Positions 51,601 to 62,530 of a stretch of 64,000 nt of DNA are shown one piece after another. Below the pieces are notes generated by a model. That model ran no database searches, was not told the origin of the DNA, and saw only the letters and a list, made by a program, of their open reading frames with translations. Source of the stretch: Thereva unica. Lineage: Eukaryota > Arthropoda > Insecta > Diptera > Therevidae. The position numbers were made by a program, and so were the translations under genes. The stretch covers positions 89,537,975 through 89,601,974 of the forward strand of contig OX465285.1 in NCBI GenBank assembly GCA_949987705.1, written 5' to 3'. Every line of letters starts with the position of its first letter. Position 1 is the stretch's first letter.

Positions 51601-52316
51601 TAACGTTTGTAGACTACTTCCTGCCGACTGTTTGGGACTATTACCCATTAAAACTCTCTTCTTCTACTCTCCCTATTAGACTCCCCGTTCATTAGCTTGC
51701 TGACTTCTTTTTCATCTGTTCTCCCGTATTAGGTATGCTTCTACAACAGCCTTGCGCCTACACGCGACAAACATAGACCTATTCCTAATAGGTTAAGTTC
51801 AGTCCCTTATCCCAGTCCTTTATCAGGGGCTTGAAGGTGGGCCAAGAGATGCCACAGAAAGGTTCGGGGCTTTGATCAGATCCCTCCCTTGCGAACTTGT
51901 GCCCAGCCTAATTGCCCTTGATGCCTTACTGTTCAAGGACTCAGTAATGCAAAACCCTATATTTCCCTGACCAGACTGACCAGACTCGTATTGACTGTAT
52001 TGAACCAGTTTGCAGAGCTTAAGTAATGGAGAATACACTTAAAAATCTCGGTGATCTTTTAGGTCATAGGCACAAGTAGTAGCATAAATACAGGGGTGGT
52101 TGGCCGAACACGGGTACCAGGAACCGGCGCAGCATCTACGGCCAAGATCGAGTCACAGAAGGTAAACAAAGCTTGTGTTTCAAAAACCGTAACTTACAGC
52201 CGGCAAGGGCCCTTTATTATATTTTTGCACCTCTACAATACAGGCTCTAACAGCTAGAAGTGCCTAAGTGCGAAATATGTGTTTCGAGAAAATCTCTTTT
52301 TATAAATATTGGGGTG
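48641..52316. other. No gene seen
   Basis: Mixed composition; short frames only, no motifs. Confidence 0.6.
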
Positions 52317-52440
52317 CGCCATCTAGACCTTCAGTATTTCAATATTGAACAACTCGGACAACCGATTTTGAGAAATGGGCAAGATTTATTTAGGATATTC
52401 TATACCATTTATTTTAAAACAGTTTCCGAATACAATGTCG
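52317..52440 (+). repeat. Dispersed CGCCATCTAGACCTTC repeat, copy 2
   Basis: Same blocks as at 39.5 kb (GCGCCATCTAGACCTTCAGT, TTGAACAACTC, CAACCGATTTTGAG, TATACCATTTA). Shortly downstream is a direct pair of CAGCTATTTTGG (52487 and 52510). Confidence 0.6.
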
Positions 52441-54416
52441 ATTAAATTATCATCCCCATTGGATAAGCAAGCATTTCGGGTGTTATAGCAGCTATTTTGG
52501 CTCGTACGTCAGCTATTTTGGTTCGTCAATGGTATTCGGTTTGCTGGCATAAGTTTTACTTTTTAAATAACCCACAGAAAAAAGTCTGAGGGGATTTTGT
52601 TTGTTGGGTCAATGTCCAAGTCTTAGACCCGTAACATAGGACTGGGCGTTTTTAGGCCCGGAGGTAGGACGAAATAGGTTTTATTTGCGGCTATGATGCG
52701 TATTTGGATGTCGCCCATTATCTTATTTTCTGCAGTAAGCATGGTCCCTAAAGAGATAAAATTTTCTACAATTTCTACAATATGATCGTCAAGACTGCTA
52801 ATTCGCCCTAATCGTTGTTCTCATTTTGTTACGATCATATACTTTGTTTTTGTCATTTACTCGTAGTTTGAACTTTGCTGAGCTTTCTACAATTTAGGAA
52901 AAGGTGTCCAATTATGGCTATGACATCTGTGAAGGCTAGTATCTGAATGTTCCCAGTGGGAAAAATTGGGAGCGTAGCACAGGGGAGTGTACTTGGATCA
53001 CTCTCAAGGGAGCTTTCTTGGAGTTTTCATAAATTTTATATAAAAAAAGAAAACGGGCAATTATCTTCATGCCCATAAAATGTGACATTAGCAAACTCAA
53101 TAGCCCGGCTCTCGTTCGATACGGAGGACAAGCAGCTTTGGAAGTTGATAGAGTTTAGTTGGGGGACTGCTTTGGTAAAGCCACTCTCGGGCTTGGAAAG
53201 AAAAAGGCAATTGCAAAAGATAAACAAAATAAAAGCTTTTCGATACCGGATCACATACCCCCAGGCGCCCATGAATATTTCTTTTTTAAAAAACTTTTTT
53301 ATAATGCTCCAACAACGCGTTTTTGGGAGCATAAAAACGTATGCTCCCTCGCAATGACATGCAATGTTAAAAAGAATATAGAACGGGTATGGCAACGGGA
53401 GCACTCTATGCTCCTTTTGGAGCGTTCCAAGATGGCTCTTGGAGCACTCCTTTTTCCCACTGGGTTCTTTGTGAAGATGCTATTTGCACCATCAAGCTGT
53501 GTTTGTTATTGCTTCCAGAGCAATGTTAAAAAATATTGGTTAGATCGCATCTCCTTGCCGCAGACCTGCTTCTTTAGGAAAGTTGATTGAGTTACAACCT
53601 GGTATTCTCACTTGTGTTTTAGATCCAATACATTACAGCGACCTATCCATGTGAAATTCAGTTCTGTTTTCTGATGCGCAAAGGAACTTATACTGTGTTA
53701 TGTAACAAAGGAAGGCGGGCGATTGATTGTTGTGGGAGCTTGCATTTCGTGATCCATTGTTGTAGTGTTGAATTTGGCTCTTTGCAATAGTCCTTTGCAA
53801 TTTTTTAATTGGTTTTTTGGATTGGCTGGGTAGTTTCTTTAAATTAGGTTGATTTCAAATATGTTGACTAATCTTAGTTGGGCAAGGTGGGTTTTGCACC
53901 ACAGAAATTTGGAGATTTATTTCGAAGCCCAGAACGCCAAGATTGTTGCATTTTTTTAATGATCTGCGATAACTTATCCCTTTTTTAACTCTGCCAATTT
54001 TACCTCTTGCACTAGCAGGTAATTCCACCAAAGTCTCATTGTCGAGTTTCATACACTATAGCTAGGCTTGGCTGTTTTGGTCAGATTCCTAAACTAACAC
54101 TGTGTTAGTTATGTATACATTCTTGAGCAAGCTGGCATTGGAGGTTATTGGTCCCGACCAGCATATACTAGCTCAGGATGAACAAGCTGACACCAATTTG
54201 AAAATTGCTCCCATAGAAAACCAGCAACGGTTTACGAGTTTTTGCTACGAATCAGGTTTCTAGGCCTTATATACCCACTTTCTTATGCAAGCTATCTTTG
54301 ACTTCGAACATAGTCTGCCTCTCTGGTATTTGGTTCGGGCTAGAAGAGGAATTCTTATCTAGACATACTTCTGGCTATCGATCATCATCTCGAGGGTACC
54401 TACTCTTACATCTCAT
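52441..54416. other. No gene seen
   Basis: A 143-codon plus frame (53159-53590, starting at TTG) overlaps a 122-codon minus frame (53036-53404). Neither has recognisable motifs. Confidence 0.55.
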
Positions 54417-54809
54417 ACCCTCAACCTAGGTTCAACTCAGTTATAAAAGAGAGTCGAGTTGAAATTGGGTCCACTCAACTCGACTTAGTTCTCCTAACTG
54501 AGTCAAGTTGATATTTCGCCTCATATACTCGTGTTTAATTGTAATTGGGTTGAAATGGCATTTGTTGTGTTTGTTTACCATCCGCGAAGTCTGCTTTCGG
54601 CATAGCTTGAACAGGAATATAAAATCATTTCGTTCTGATTACGTTCCATGTTTTTAAAAAATGTATTTATGAATGAGAATTTCACGCAAAAATTTGGAAT
54701 TATGTTTTGATATCAGTTCAACTCTATTTCAACCCAAAGTGAACTCAACTTGACATCATATACGGTGGTCGAAATTTCAACTCAACCTCGACTCAACTTT
54801 TCAACCTAG
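54417..54809 (-). repeat. Dispersed ~370-bp repeat, GTTGAG-rich ends, copy 2
   Basis: Opposite orientation to the copy at 40.8 kb. The end segments GAGTCGAGTTGAAATTGGGT and, inverted, GAGTTGAAATTTCGACC make imperfect terminal inverted repeats, suggesting a DNA element. Confidence 0.8.
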
Positions 54810-55543
54810 TGATGGTGAAGCGGGTCCACTAATACATACATTCTTTCGAATAAGCTAAATTCCAATCCATGAAGTTCTTGTATTGTTAAGTTCTTTATAT
54901 GTATTAACATTAAAATGGTTTAACACTTACCCAAGTCTTTAGTTCTAAACTATTTAACTACATACCCCTAGACTATGTTAGGTAAGTTTTAAACTCTTCC
55001 ATATATTTTTTTTTCTCTTTCAAATCAATACAATCCCAAATTTTTAAATAAATTTATTTCTTAAATGCTTTCGAACCTGGTAAAACTTCTTAAATTGTTT
55101 TTTAAACAAAACTTATGTTAAAGATATTATTTAAAAACGTACAAAAAATGCATTTCTTATTAAAAAAAACATAAAATAAAATATAAAAAAATTACAATTA
55201 CGACAATTATTTGTTTTTTAAAATCAAAAGTATTTTATAAAAATGCTTATTACTTAATTAATTAGGTATACTTGTAAATATATGTTGTAAATGTTTGTAA
55301 AATGGAATGTTTACGTAATACTAAAATAATTAAATTATTATTCATATTTTATGATAAAGTAAAAAACAATGATTGCATGGTTTTTAAGGACACAATAATA
55401 AAATATTAATACCTATTTAAGACTTTATGAAACCTTAAGGTGGTTACGATATGACAATTGTTTATTAATTTTTAGTTTTAAAATTCTTGTTTTTAATTGT
55501 AACAAGTGTTTTTTTGATATTTTTTTTTTATTTATTTATTTAA
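54810..55543 (-). other. Very AT-rich sequence downstream of the Fas3 stop
   Basis: Includes AATAAA repeats beginning at the stop codon (minus strand). Presumably holds the 3' UTR of this Fas3 isoform; no second coding exon was recognised. Confidence 0.5.
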
Positions 55544-55696
55544 TTATTTATTATCCTTTTGTGCTTCTGTTCCTGGTGATTGTTCAGGTTTTTTTACATA
55601 AATAATTTCAGCATATTCTGTTGATGGCTTCTGTGGTGCTGGCTTATCATCTGATGGTTTTAATACTAGCTCTGCATAAACTAATTGTTTATCTTC
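55544..55696 (-). CDS. Fas3: Fasciclin 3, alternative last exon with paired tyrosine motifs
   Basis: Terminal coding exon of 50 codons plus TAA, spliced in phase 0 to the preceding exon across a 165-bp GT-AG intron (TTTCCAG acceptor at 55697). The peptide begins EDKQLVYAELVLKP and contains STEYAEIIYVKKPE, ending DNK. LVYAEL fits the ITIM consensus (I/V/L/S)xYxx(L/V/I), and TEYAEI fits the ITSM consensus TxYxx(V/I); the two tyrosines are 21 residues apart. The best remembered Drosophila isoform continues after DNEPK with a different short peptide ending VWTFK, so this is an alternative terminus. I searched the minus strand to the left for that VWTFK end and found no match. Overlapping AATAAA hexamers (minus strand, about 55528-55549) directly follow or overlap the stop codon, suggesting a very short 3' UTR or a signal further on. 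The Fas3 name is strong; SH2-binding function is inference. Confidence 0.83.
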   Translation of the reverse strand, partial: EDKQLVYAELVLKPSDDKPAPQKPSTEYAEIIYVKKPEQSPGTEAQKDNK

Positions 55697-55861
55697 CTGG
55701 AAATTTTGATAAATATATGTAAATTTTGTTTTGCTTTTTCGAAATGGATTTAATAATAATGCATAAAGATTTTTAACAATAATAACACAAACAAGTAACT
55801 AGTACAAGCACATAACTCTAAGGTATAACTAAATTCCCAAAAAAATAACACACACACTTAC
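55697..55861 (-). other. Fas3: Fas3 intron, 165 bp
   Basis: GT-AG intron between the two Fas3 tail exons. The donor is GTAAGT followed by a short TG run, the acceptor is TTTCCAG, and both flanking codons are whole (phase 0). Confidence 0.8.
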
Positions 55862-56057
55862 CTTAGGTTCATTATCATTTCCATCAGGTGCATCTATTGG
55901 CGTCGTCGATACAGCTGCTAGCCTCTGTTCATCCTCATTAATTTGTTGTGGCTCTTCTGTTGGCTTTGACTTCTCGTTTTTCCTCTTGAATATCGCATCG
56001 AAAGTTGGAAACTTCCTCATTCTTGTTGTTTTTATTTCTGCACTTTCTGTGTCACTA
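55862..56057 (-). CDS. Fas3: Fasciclin 3, penultimate cytoplasmic exon
   Basis: Internal coding exon for part of the cytoplasmic tail of Fasciclin 3, a homophilic immunoglobulin-superfamily adhesion receptor that sits at septate junctions and on axon subsets. It begins after a TTTAG acceptor (AG at 56059-56058) with one leftover base and reads SDTESAEIKTTRMRKFPTF, ending DGNDNEPK at a perfect GTAAGT donor (55861). As I remember it, the Drosophila Fas3 tail has SDTESADIK, a basic RLPAF..ILRRFNEK stretch and DGNDNEPK in the same order, which is the basis for the name. An in-frame TAA lies just upstream of the acceptor, so the frame cannot extend further 5'. The tract just before the acceptor is A-rich rather than pyrimidine-rich, although a T-rich tract lies 40-130 bp upstream. 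The ATG at 56020 is probably internal methionine, not a start. The Ig-domain and membrane exons must lie beyond the right edge. Confidence 0.85.
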
Positions 56058-56197
56058 CTAAATTATTTTTATTTTGTTTTAATCTGTCAATTATTACTTT
56101 ACTTTTACCAAAAAACAAAAAAAAAATCCAAACACCAAAAAAAAATCAATTATTAATTTTAATATTAAAAAAAAATAAAAAAAAAAATTTCATGTGG

Positions 56198-56416
56198 TAT
56201 TCTCGTTGTCGAGTGACGTGACTACGAGCGACGCAGTGGAATGAAACTGTTTTTGCTTTCATATGTATCACCGAAAATGTCACTTCACACGCCACGTTAC
56301 TACAATTAAATACGAATTTAGTCGATTTGCTTGCCAGGAATCTGTTAGATTGACAATGAGAATCCCAATTTAAGGTCGAAGTGTCACATCTGTCACGTCA
56401 CTCGACAACGAGAATA
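56198..56416. mobile_element. 219-bp MITE with perfect 25-bp inverted ends
   Basis: 56198-56222 and 56392-56416 are exact reverse complements (25 of 25, beginning TATTCTCGTTGTCGAGTGAC). Each end carries a terminal TA, consistent with a TA target as in Tc1/mariner-type or related elements. There is no coding capacity. It sits in the Fas3 intron, about 140 bp upstream (minus sense) of the tail exon. Perfect arms suggest a young copy. Confidence 0.85.
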
Positions 56417-56997
56417 AGACTGATCATCAATATAAGAAAAACATGCAAAAATATAACACAAAATCTTTTATTTTATTTTATTCGTTTCTGTTTGTTTTTA
56501 TTTTTTTTATGTTATACAAGAATTTTAATAAACAGTATCATTATTTGGACGTACAAAAAAATATATATTATTAAAAATTATTAATAAAAAAAAAATTAAT
56601 TAAATGTGCTCTATTTATTTTAAAACACTCTATTCCTCTGTTTTGTTCTAAGGGCTCTCGTTAACATTTAACAAAATTTGTTAGTAAATATACAAAGTAC
56701 AGAAATGCATGATTTTCTTATGTATGCAAAACAAAAAAAAATTATAAGATAAAATTATCAAAACTACAAAGCAATTAACAATGGTGCGATATTATGATAA
56801 GTTATTGTAAAATATTGATTATATAAATGCATCAACTGTGACTATATTTTTATATTTAAAAAAAAAAACTAAAGAAAACTACAAAATATACAAAAGCAAA
56901 ATGATTTTTGTTTTGGAAAATAAAAGGTTTGATCACTAATATATGGATGTGTGATGCCATGTGATATTTTAGTTTCTATAACCTAACTACACTCTAT

Positions 56998-57168
56998 TGC
57001 ATCCAGACGCAATAGCTATTTCAGCCAATTTGGGAAAGGCGTGTAGAGTTTGAAAAAAAAAAATGGGGAGTGGAGAATTTTTTGTGTAGGCTTTCAAGCT
57101 GGATGAAAGAAGCTTTCTCTATCTGAATCTGAAAAAAGCTTTCACAAAAGCTTTTGCGTCTGGATGCA
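56998..57168. mobile_element. 171-bp MITE with 20-bp inverted ends
   Basis: TGCATCCAGACGCAATAGCT at 56998-57017 is the reverse complement of 57149-57168 with one mismatch. The interior contains repeated AAGCTTT motifs and no frame. Unrelated in sequence to the MITE at 56.2 kb. Lies in the presumed Fas3 intron. Confidence 0.75.
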
Positions 57169-57604
57169 TACATCCTCGTCTATTATGAGCCAATGAACGA
57201 GGCTATTCAAGTTATTTTCCTTAGAAATATGTACGTATATTAAATCATATTTGGCGGTGTGTATTTGACACCTGAGAGCCTGACATTCCATTTTTAGCAA
57301 AATTTCTGGAGAAAAACCGTTTGTTCTATGTTATGTACAAGCTAAATTGTACACCTCGGCCCTTTTGTGTATGAGGTTTGATTGAAATAGTTGTACAATT
57401 TTGGAATTTAATAGGAGGAAGCTGACAAACAAAAAAATATGTTCTGATATTGGTTTAACTAAATTTTGACATCTATAAAAGTATTTATAAATTCAATCGT
57501 ACCGCTTAGCTTGATTTCATAAACCTGACTTTAGCGTATTACTATGAGGTATCCTAGCCTATCTACTGGCGTTCTTCCGTTTGCCGTCAGGTCCAAGTAA
57601 AAAA
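57169..57604. other. No gene seen; presumed Fas3 intron
   Basis: AT-rich, no frames or repeats of note. Confidence 0.5.
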
Positions 57605-57800
57605 AAAGGCCTTACAACGGGCGAACACCGGCCGCTTGGGTTTCAAGAGACATATGATGGCCATAGAGTTTTGAAACATTTTTAATGGAAGGAAGTACAT
57701 CAGGCCCAAGGCGGCCAAACTTACTCCAAAGATTTAAACGACCGAGTACCCGGCTGTACACACGACGGGCATATAAAGGCCAAGTGCGTAACATTTTCAT
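57605..57800 (-). repeat. Dispersed repeat with GTTCGCCCGTTGTAAGG end, copy 3
   Basis: CCTTACAACGGGCGAAC (57610-57626) is the reversed end. The remainder aligns with the 20.2-kb copy through the CATATGATGGCC and AAAGATTTAAACGACC blocks. Longest match of the family here, about 190 bp. A degenerate plus-strand end lies at 58105-58150. Confidence 0.75.
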
Positions 57801-58175
57801 TATGTACAATCGGCCTTTGGACTATCCATACTTAAAGACTACCGATACACAAGATAAACAAGCTTGGCAGTCGTCGGTTTGTTGTACGTGAAGTGTGTGC
57901 GGTGTAGTTGAGTAGCAAGAAAACAAAGCAATCGAGAAAAATAACAAATTTTATTGCAGTACGTCGATAAAAATTTTAAATTGTTAGAATCCGAACATAC
58001 ATATGAGCTCCGAATTTCAAAATGTTTTCATAAATAAATACGCTGTAAGTTTTGAGTATACAGTCCTGTATACAACGTTGTGATCATCATCGAGGACTAT
58101 GTTTCAATCACGGCCGGCATGCGCCCGTTGAAAGGAAATTTTTTATTTTTACTCTGGGGATTATCTCAATCAGAG

Positions 58176-58400
58176 TATTCCTTGCTTCGGTGAGTTTAGT
58201 CTGATTGCTCTAGATATCTCCAAGGCTTTTGATAAAGTATGGCACCCTGCTCTTTTGACCAAACTCCAAGGTTTTGGTATCGACTTAGCTCGAAGGAACT
58301 GAAACTGAATGGAAATGTAGCAGCCCTTTCTAAATTCTATCGGTATTACCATAGCAACGGCAATACAAGGTTAGCCCTCTCAGCTTAAACCCACCGCTGA
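58176..58400 (+). pseudogene. Jockey-like reverse transcriptase fragment with internal deletion
   Basis: The plus strand reads CFGEFSLIALDISKAFDKVW (RT motif A, catalytic D in ALDISKAFD) then HPALLTKLQGFGIDLARRN and two stops, followed closely by ALSKFYRYYHSNGNTRLA, which resembles the extreme C-terminus of Jockey ORF2. Everything between motif A and the C-terminus is missing. Confidence 0.75.
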
Positions 58401-60875
58401 CAAACTTTTGCAAACTACAATCAAGGTGTTGTTTTACAAGTTTGTACTCTTAAAAAGCCCCATTATTTTATGTGACATGGTCAAGCTAAGGAGTCATCTT
58501 CCGTACTACTAGTCCGTCATGCCGTTCAAGTTATGGTAGACTAGTCATGGACTACGTCAAGTCTGGATATCCAAGGTTTGGCATATTTCGTCAGGGTATG
58601 ATCGTCACCAGCCTCTTCACCAGCTGATAGAAGGCCCAATAACAGGTTTAGAGCAGTTGAATAGAGTACTGGGCTTTCCAAGATGTTCCTTTTATCTTGC
58701 ATTCAAAGCCCTGATGACCTGGCATAACAAAGGTAACTTGGTAGAAAATTGGCTCACTAATGTCATTGTCATTGGCATGTCCAACATATGCAGGATTGGC
58801 GTATACCTCGGCTTGTGCACAAACAGAACGATCAGCTAAACCTATGGCTTTTGCCTCAAACTACGGCTTTTATACCCCTTTCTGTCCTGCAGCCTTTCAT
58901 TTAGGATAGCAATGCACCCTGCAGTGTCTTAAGAAAGATCCAAAATAGTCTACCTTGTGGAACTTCAGCCACTATCATTCATGTGTCAGTTTAGACATAG
59001 TGAAGACATATAACTAGACCATCGAAAAACCCCTCGTACAACACGGTATCTTACAACACGGTTTTTGGTAATATAATAGTAATTTGCTGGTCAGTTTTAT
59101 TCCACATTGTTCTTTTAAACTTATCCCGGACCACCTTTTACTTGCACATGTAAGCCAAATTGGAAAAGGTCTAAATACTCCAGTATCTAAACCCCGAATA
59201 GCACGAAAACGAATAGAAAGAGCCCGTCCCACTTATCCAAAAGTCCCTTTTGATTGTTAAATAAATTAAAATTCGCACATTTCAAAAAACCCTTTTAACT
59301 CCACAGGGGGTGAAACGCGGGTGCATGTTTGATTACAAAGTTCTAAGCCTTTATCGGCAACAACCAAAAAAACCATGCAAAGAGCTTTGCATCACGGAAG
59401 CCATCAGACCTACCTCAAAACAATTGCAATCAATAGCGAAATTTGCCAGAGTAGAGAAGCCCCTGCAGTAGGGTCAAACAAAGTGCAGCTCCATAAGCCA
59501 CCACCCCTATTGTGTTGGGTAGGTATTACAAGGTAGTAGTAGGGTAGTTGACGCCTGTTACTTGTTTCCTATAATAAAAAAAATCGTCCTGTTGGAGCTG
59601 TCAACAGTGAATGGCAATACTATGCATGTATTGGCGGCATCGAGGTGATATTTTTGTAGAATTTAAAATTTTATTTTGGCGATTTTCGGAAAGGTGTTGG
59701 AGATTTTCGGAGTGTTCGTGACGTTCTGTGTACTCCGAAAGTTTAGTTACTCTATAGCAAATGAATGGCGCTTGTTTAGAGCTCTCTAAGCTGTTTCGGA
59801 TTGAACTTACATGGTGTTTTGTTTAATCAAGTGTTTTTGAAATGTACTGGACTGGAATTTTAAAACCATTTTGTTGGATTGTTAATTAAATAAATTGTTG
59901 GGGTTTTTTTTTAAGAGAGGGGAAAAATGTCATTGGCATTTTTGGTATTCATTTATTTTGCGGTTGAAAAAAAGTGTGTCAAGTGTTGATTGAATGAATG
60001 AAGTATTCAAGTATTTATGGCGGTGGATATGAAAGTTGTTTTTTTTAAATTTACGCGTGAATAATTTGATTGATGGGACTATGATTGTATGATTGCCTGC
60101 TTTAAGTTCCGAGCTTTTAGAGAACCCGATAGCCCATTGGTTGAGTTAGGTGTAGGGCATTATCATTTAATTAGAATTTTTCTTTCACAAAATCGATTAA
60201 TTTTTCTCATCTGTAATTTTTTCCATCTATTAAAACGCTTTAGTGTCATTGAATATCTATTTAGACAAAACGGAGCTTATTAAAATATTCAGCGTGCATA
60301 TCAAAAGTCATTTGGCTACCGATCTGTGATTGCAAAAAAAAAAATTAATTATCAATGATTTCAAAACATTCATTTTATGAATTTTAAGTGAATACGTGAT
60401 TCGATTTTCAATTCTTCTGATTCTTTTCCGCATAATACAAAATTGGTCGGGGTTGATTTTCAGTTTTCAATTAAAATATTGCAATTTATTATAATTGATT
60501 TAGAATTATTGTTACTGTAGTAAAAAAAGCCATCACAAAAATGCACTTAAGTGAAATAAATAAAAAAATTTAATTTTTTACTTTAATAATTGTTGTGAGA
60601 AAGAGATTATTCTCATACCTTGAAATCTTCTTGGGCATGAAATAAAACAACAAGTACTTTTTAGGATTCCATATTGGACTGTATAAAATTTTTTTTCAAC
60701 TTTGGTATTTGTTTTTTTGGGTTGATAGACTTAATTTTTTTCTTTTTCAATTTCAAGCATGTTTCTCAGTAGATCCGATCCAAAATATTAGTGTTAAATC
60801 TTCTATCAAAAACGAGTTTATCTCCTCTGTGCAGCGAGTGTATTCAGTTGTTTAATGCCTTGAGGCTCTGCCAGG
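58401..60875. other. No gene seen
   Basis: Degraded sequence after the Jockey fragment, a tandem TACAACACGGT pair near 59037, then AT-rich DNA. Confidence 0.55.
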
Positions 60876-61199
60876 ATGGATCCTCTCTTTCCTACCATGC
60901 TAATTCGACTCTTATGGACCAATTTAACGGCGCATTCCTTGGCCAGACAGGGCTTTAATATTGTATTCATCAGACCGGGACCGGCTGTTGGGCCACACTC
61001 TAGTTTGATGAAGTTGCCCCTTGCGTCTGGACTGGCCAACTCTAAGCGGTTCCTTCCTGAAACACCGTTTAAAGCGGGTAAGGAATTTTTGGGGCGCAGT
61101 AAAAAGGATGTAAGGACACTTGTTTGCTTATGGAGGATAGGAAGCTTTTGCCTTGAGGAGGTTGGATCTGCCCTTCAAATGAGGGCTCCGCGATAGGGA
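60876..61199 (+). pseudogene. Possible LINE RNase H tail fragment
   Basis: A 106-codon plus-strand frame contains LGRSKKDVRTLVCLWRIGSF, resembling the L.R.D.RTLVGL.TGH segment that follows RNase H in R1/LOA-type ORF2 (compare LGRQDLSVIMGVLTGHGL at 40483). The first 60 residues are not recognised. It lies 5' of an R1-like RT domain in the same direction, the wrong order for one element, so two insertions are implied. Confidence 0.4.
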
Positions 61200-61438
61200 G
61201 AAGCAGGGGCTCGTTCTTTAACGTGCTCCTGCTCGAACAGCAAGTCTAAGTGACAATTTACTATGCAGGCCGGTCCTACAGACCGATATGTCTTCTTAAA
61301 CCAGTGCTACACGATACTATGAAAACCCTCCAACATTGGACGCATGATGGTAGGATGCATGGTGTGACCGAGTCTCAAACTACTTAGTGTCCAAAATCAA
61401 GCGTCCAACTTTGGTCTTGAGTCACGTTCGGGCTGCCG

Positions 61439-62530
61439 TTGTTATTGAATCAATCGTTAAAAAGCAACATTCGTCTGAACGTTAGCCGTATCGTGAGTTG
61501 CATAGGCAAACTTTTCGAGCGGGTGATCTGTAACAGGATACTCCTTAGCGTCGAAAGGGTAGGTGGCCTATCAGATAAACAATTCGGCTTCGGAAGGGGA
61601 AGCTCGACGACTGTTGCAGTCAACATGGCGGTGGGCGTAGCAAGAGATGCAAAAGAGAAAGTAACTGCTGCTCACTGATAATCCTCGACGTAAAAAACTC
61701 AGCGAGGTAGAGCAAAATAATTGAGGCGTTGATCGTTAATCTAGCTTGATACATCAAAGCACTTAGTGCGAGTAGTAGCGAACTATCTACAGAGTAGGGC
61801 GCTTCATCATGATTCGGAAGATTGTCAAGATGCGGGGTTCCACAGGAATTCGTCCTGTGTCCATTCCTGCTGATCGGAATGTACAACGATGTATTGGGGC
61901 TTCGCATTCCAAACGATCGGATTCGCGGATGACATCGGGTAGTGGTCGTAGAAAAAGCCCAGATGCCTTCGAATTGTATGCGGACGAAGTGATCTGGAAA
62001 GCGATAAAAGCGTGGCTAGAGCGGGCTGGACTGAAGCTTGCTGAGCAGAAAACTGTGAGCGGTGATGATAAGCAAACGAGAAACGCTAGTGTCCGTAAGG
62101 ATTGAGTTATCGAGGCTCCAGACATCGCCAAAAATCGTCAAGAATGAAAACAAATCAATGGAGTTTGAGTATCCGTTGCAGAGACGTCCCCATCGGACCA
62201 CCAGCTAACGGATCAAGAAAAAAGAAGATCTACCAGATGCTAAACTTCAAAGCGCACTTGGAGGACACGGCAGATAAAGCGTCTGCGATCTGTGCAGTAC
62301 TCACAAGAATGCTGCTCAACGTTGGGGCCTTAGACTCAGTCGTCCTATAGGGGAGGGTGGTTCCAATGTTGAATGCAGCGTTGAACTGGACTGTAAACAG
62401 TAGGAAATTGAGGGCCGTATTCAGGGTAGGTGCACTACACGCGTGTTGCGCATATGGACCATGTCCGGCTATGTTTCGTGTGAGTTATAGCGGGGATAGA
62501 CCTTCTGACGAGAGAAGGCATACATATCTA
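61439..62530 (+). pseudogene. Decayed R1-like LINE reverse transcriptase
   Basis: Plus-strand pieces match R1-clade RT in order: IGKLFERVICNRILLSVERV then GGLSDKQFGFGRGSSTT (61499-61612), motif A LIILDVKN (61675, truncated), motif B GVPQ (61834), a catalytic FADD readable by a frameshift (61923), AIKAWLERAGLKLAEQKT (61998-62051), NFKAHLEDTADKASAICAVL (62245) with TRMLLNVGAL after it, and SRKLRAVFRVGALHACCAYG (62399). Stops and frameshifts are frequent, so the copy is inactive. Between AEQKT and NFKAHLE the expected R1 sequence is replaced by a stretch resembling the 3' end of the RTE-like element at 16.8 kb. Confidence 0.8.

Noticed and set aside
53036..53590. Overlapping 143- and 122-codon frames on opposite strands
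   Set aside because: Opposite-strand overlap, no motifs, one starting at TTG.
55829..56020. Separate small gene starting at ATG 56020
   Set aside because: The reading frame extends upstream to a splice acceptor with Fas3 residues SDTESAEIK, so the methionine is internal.
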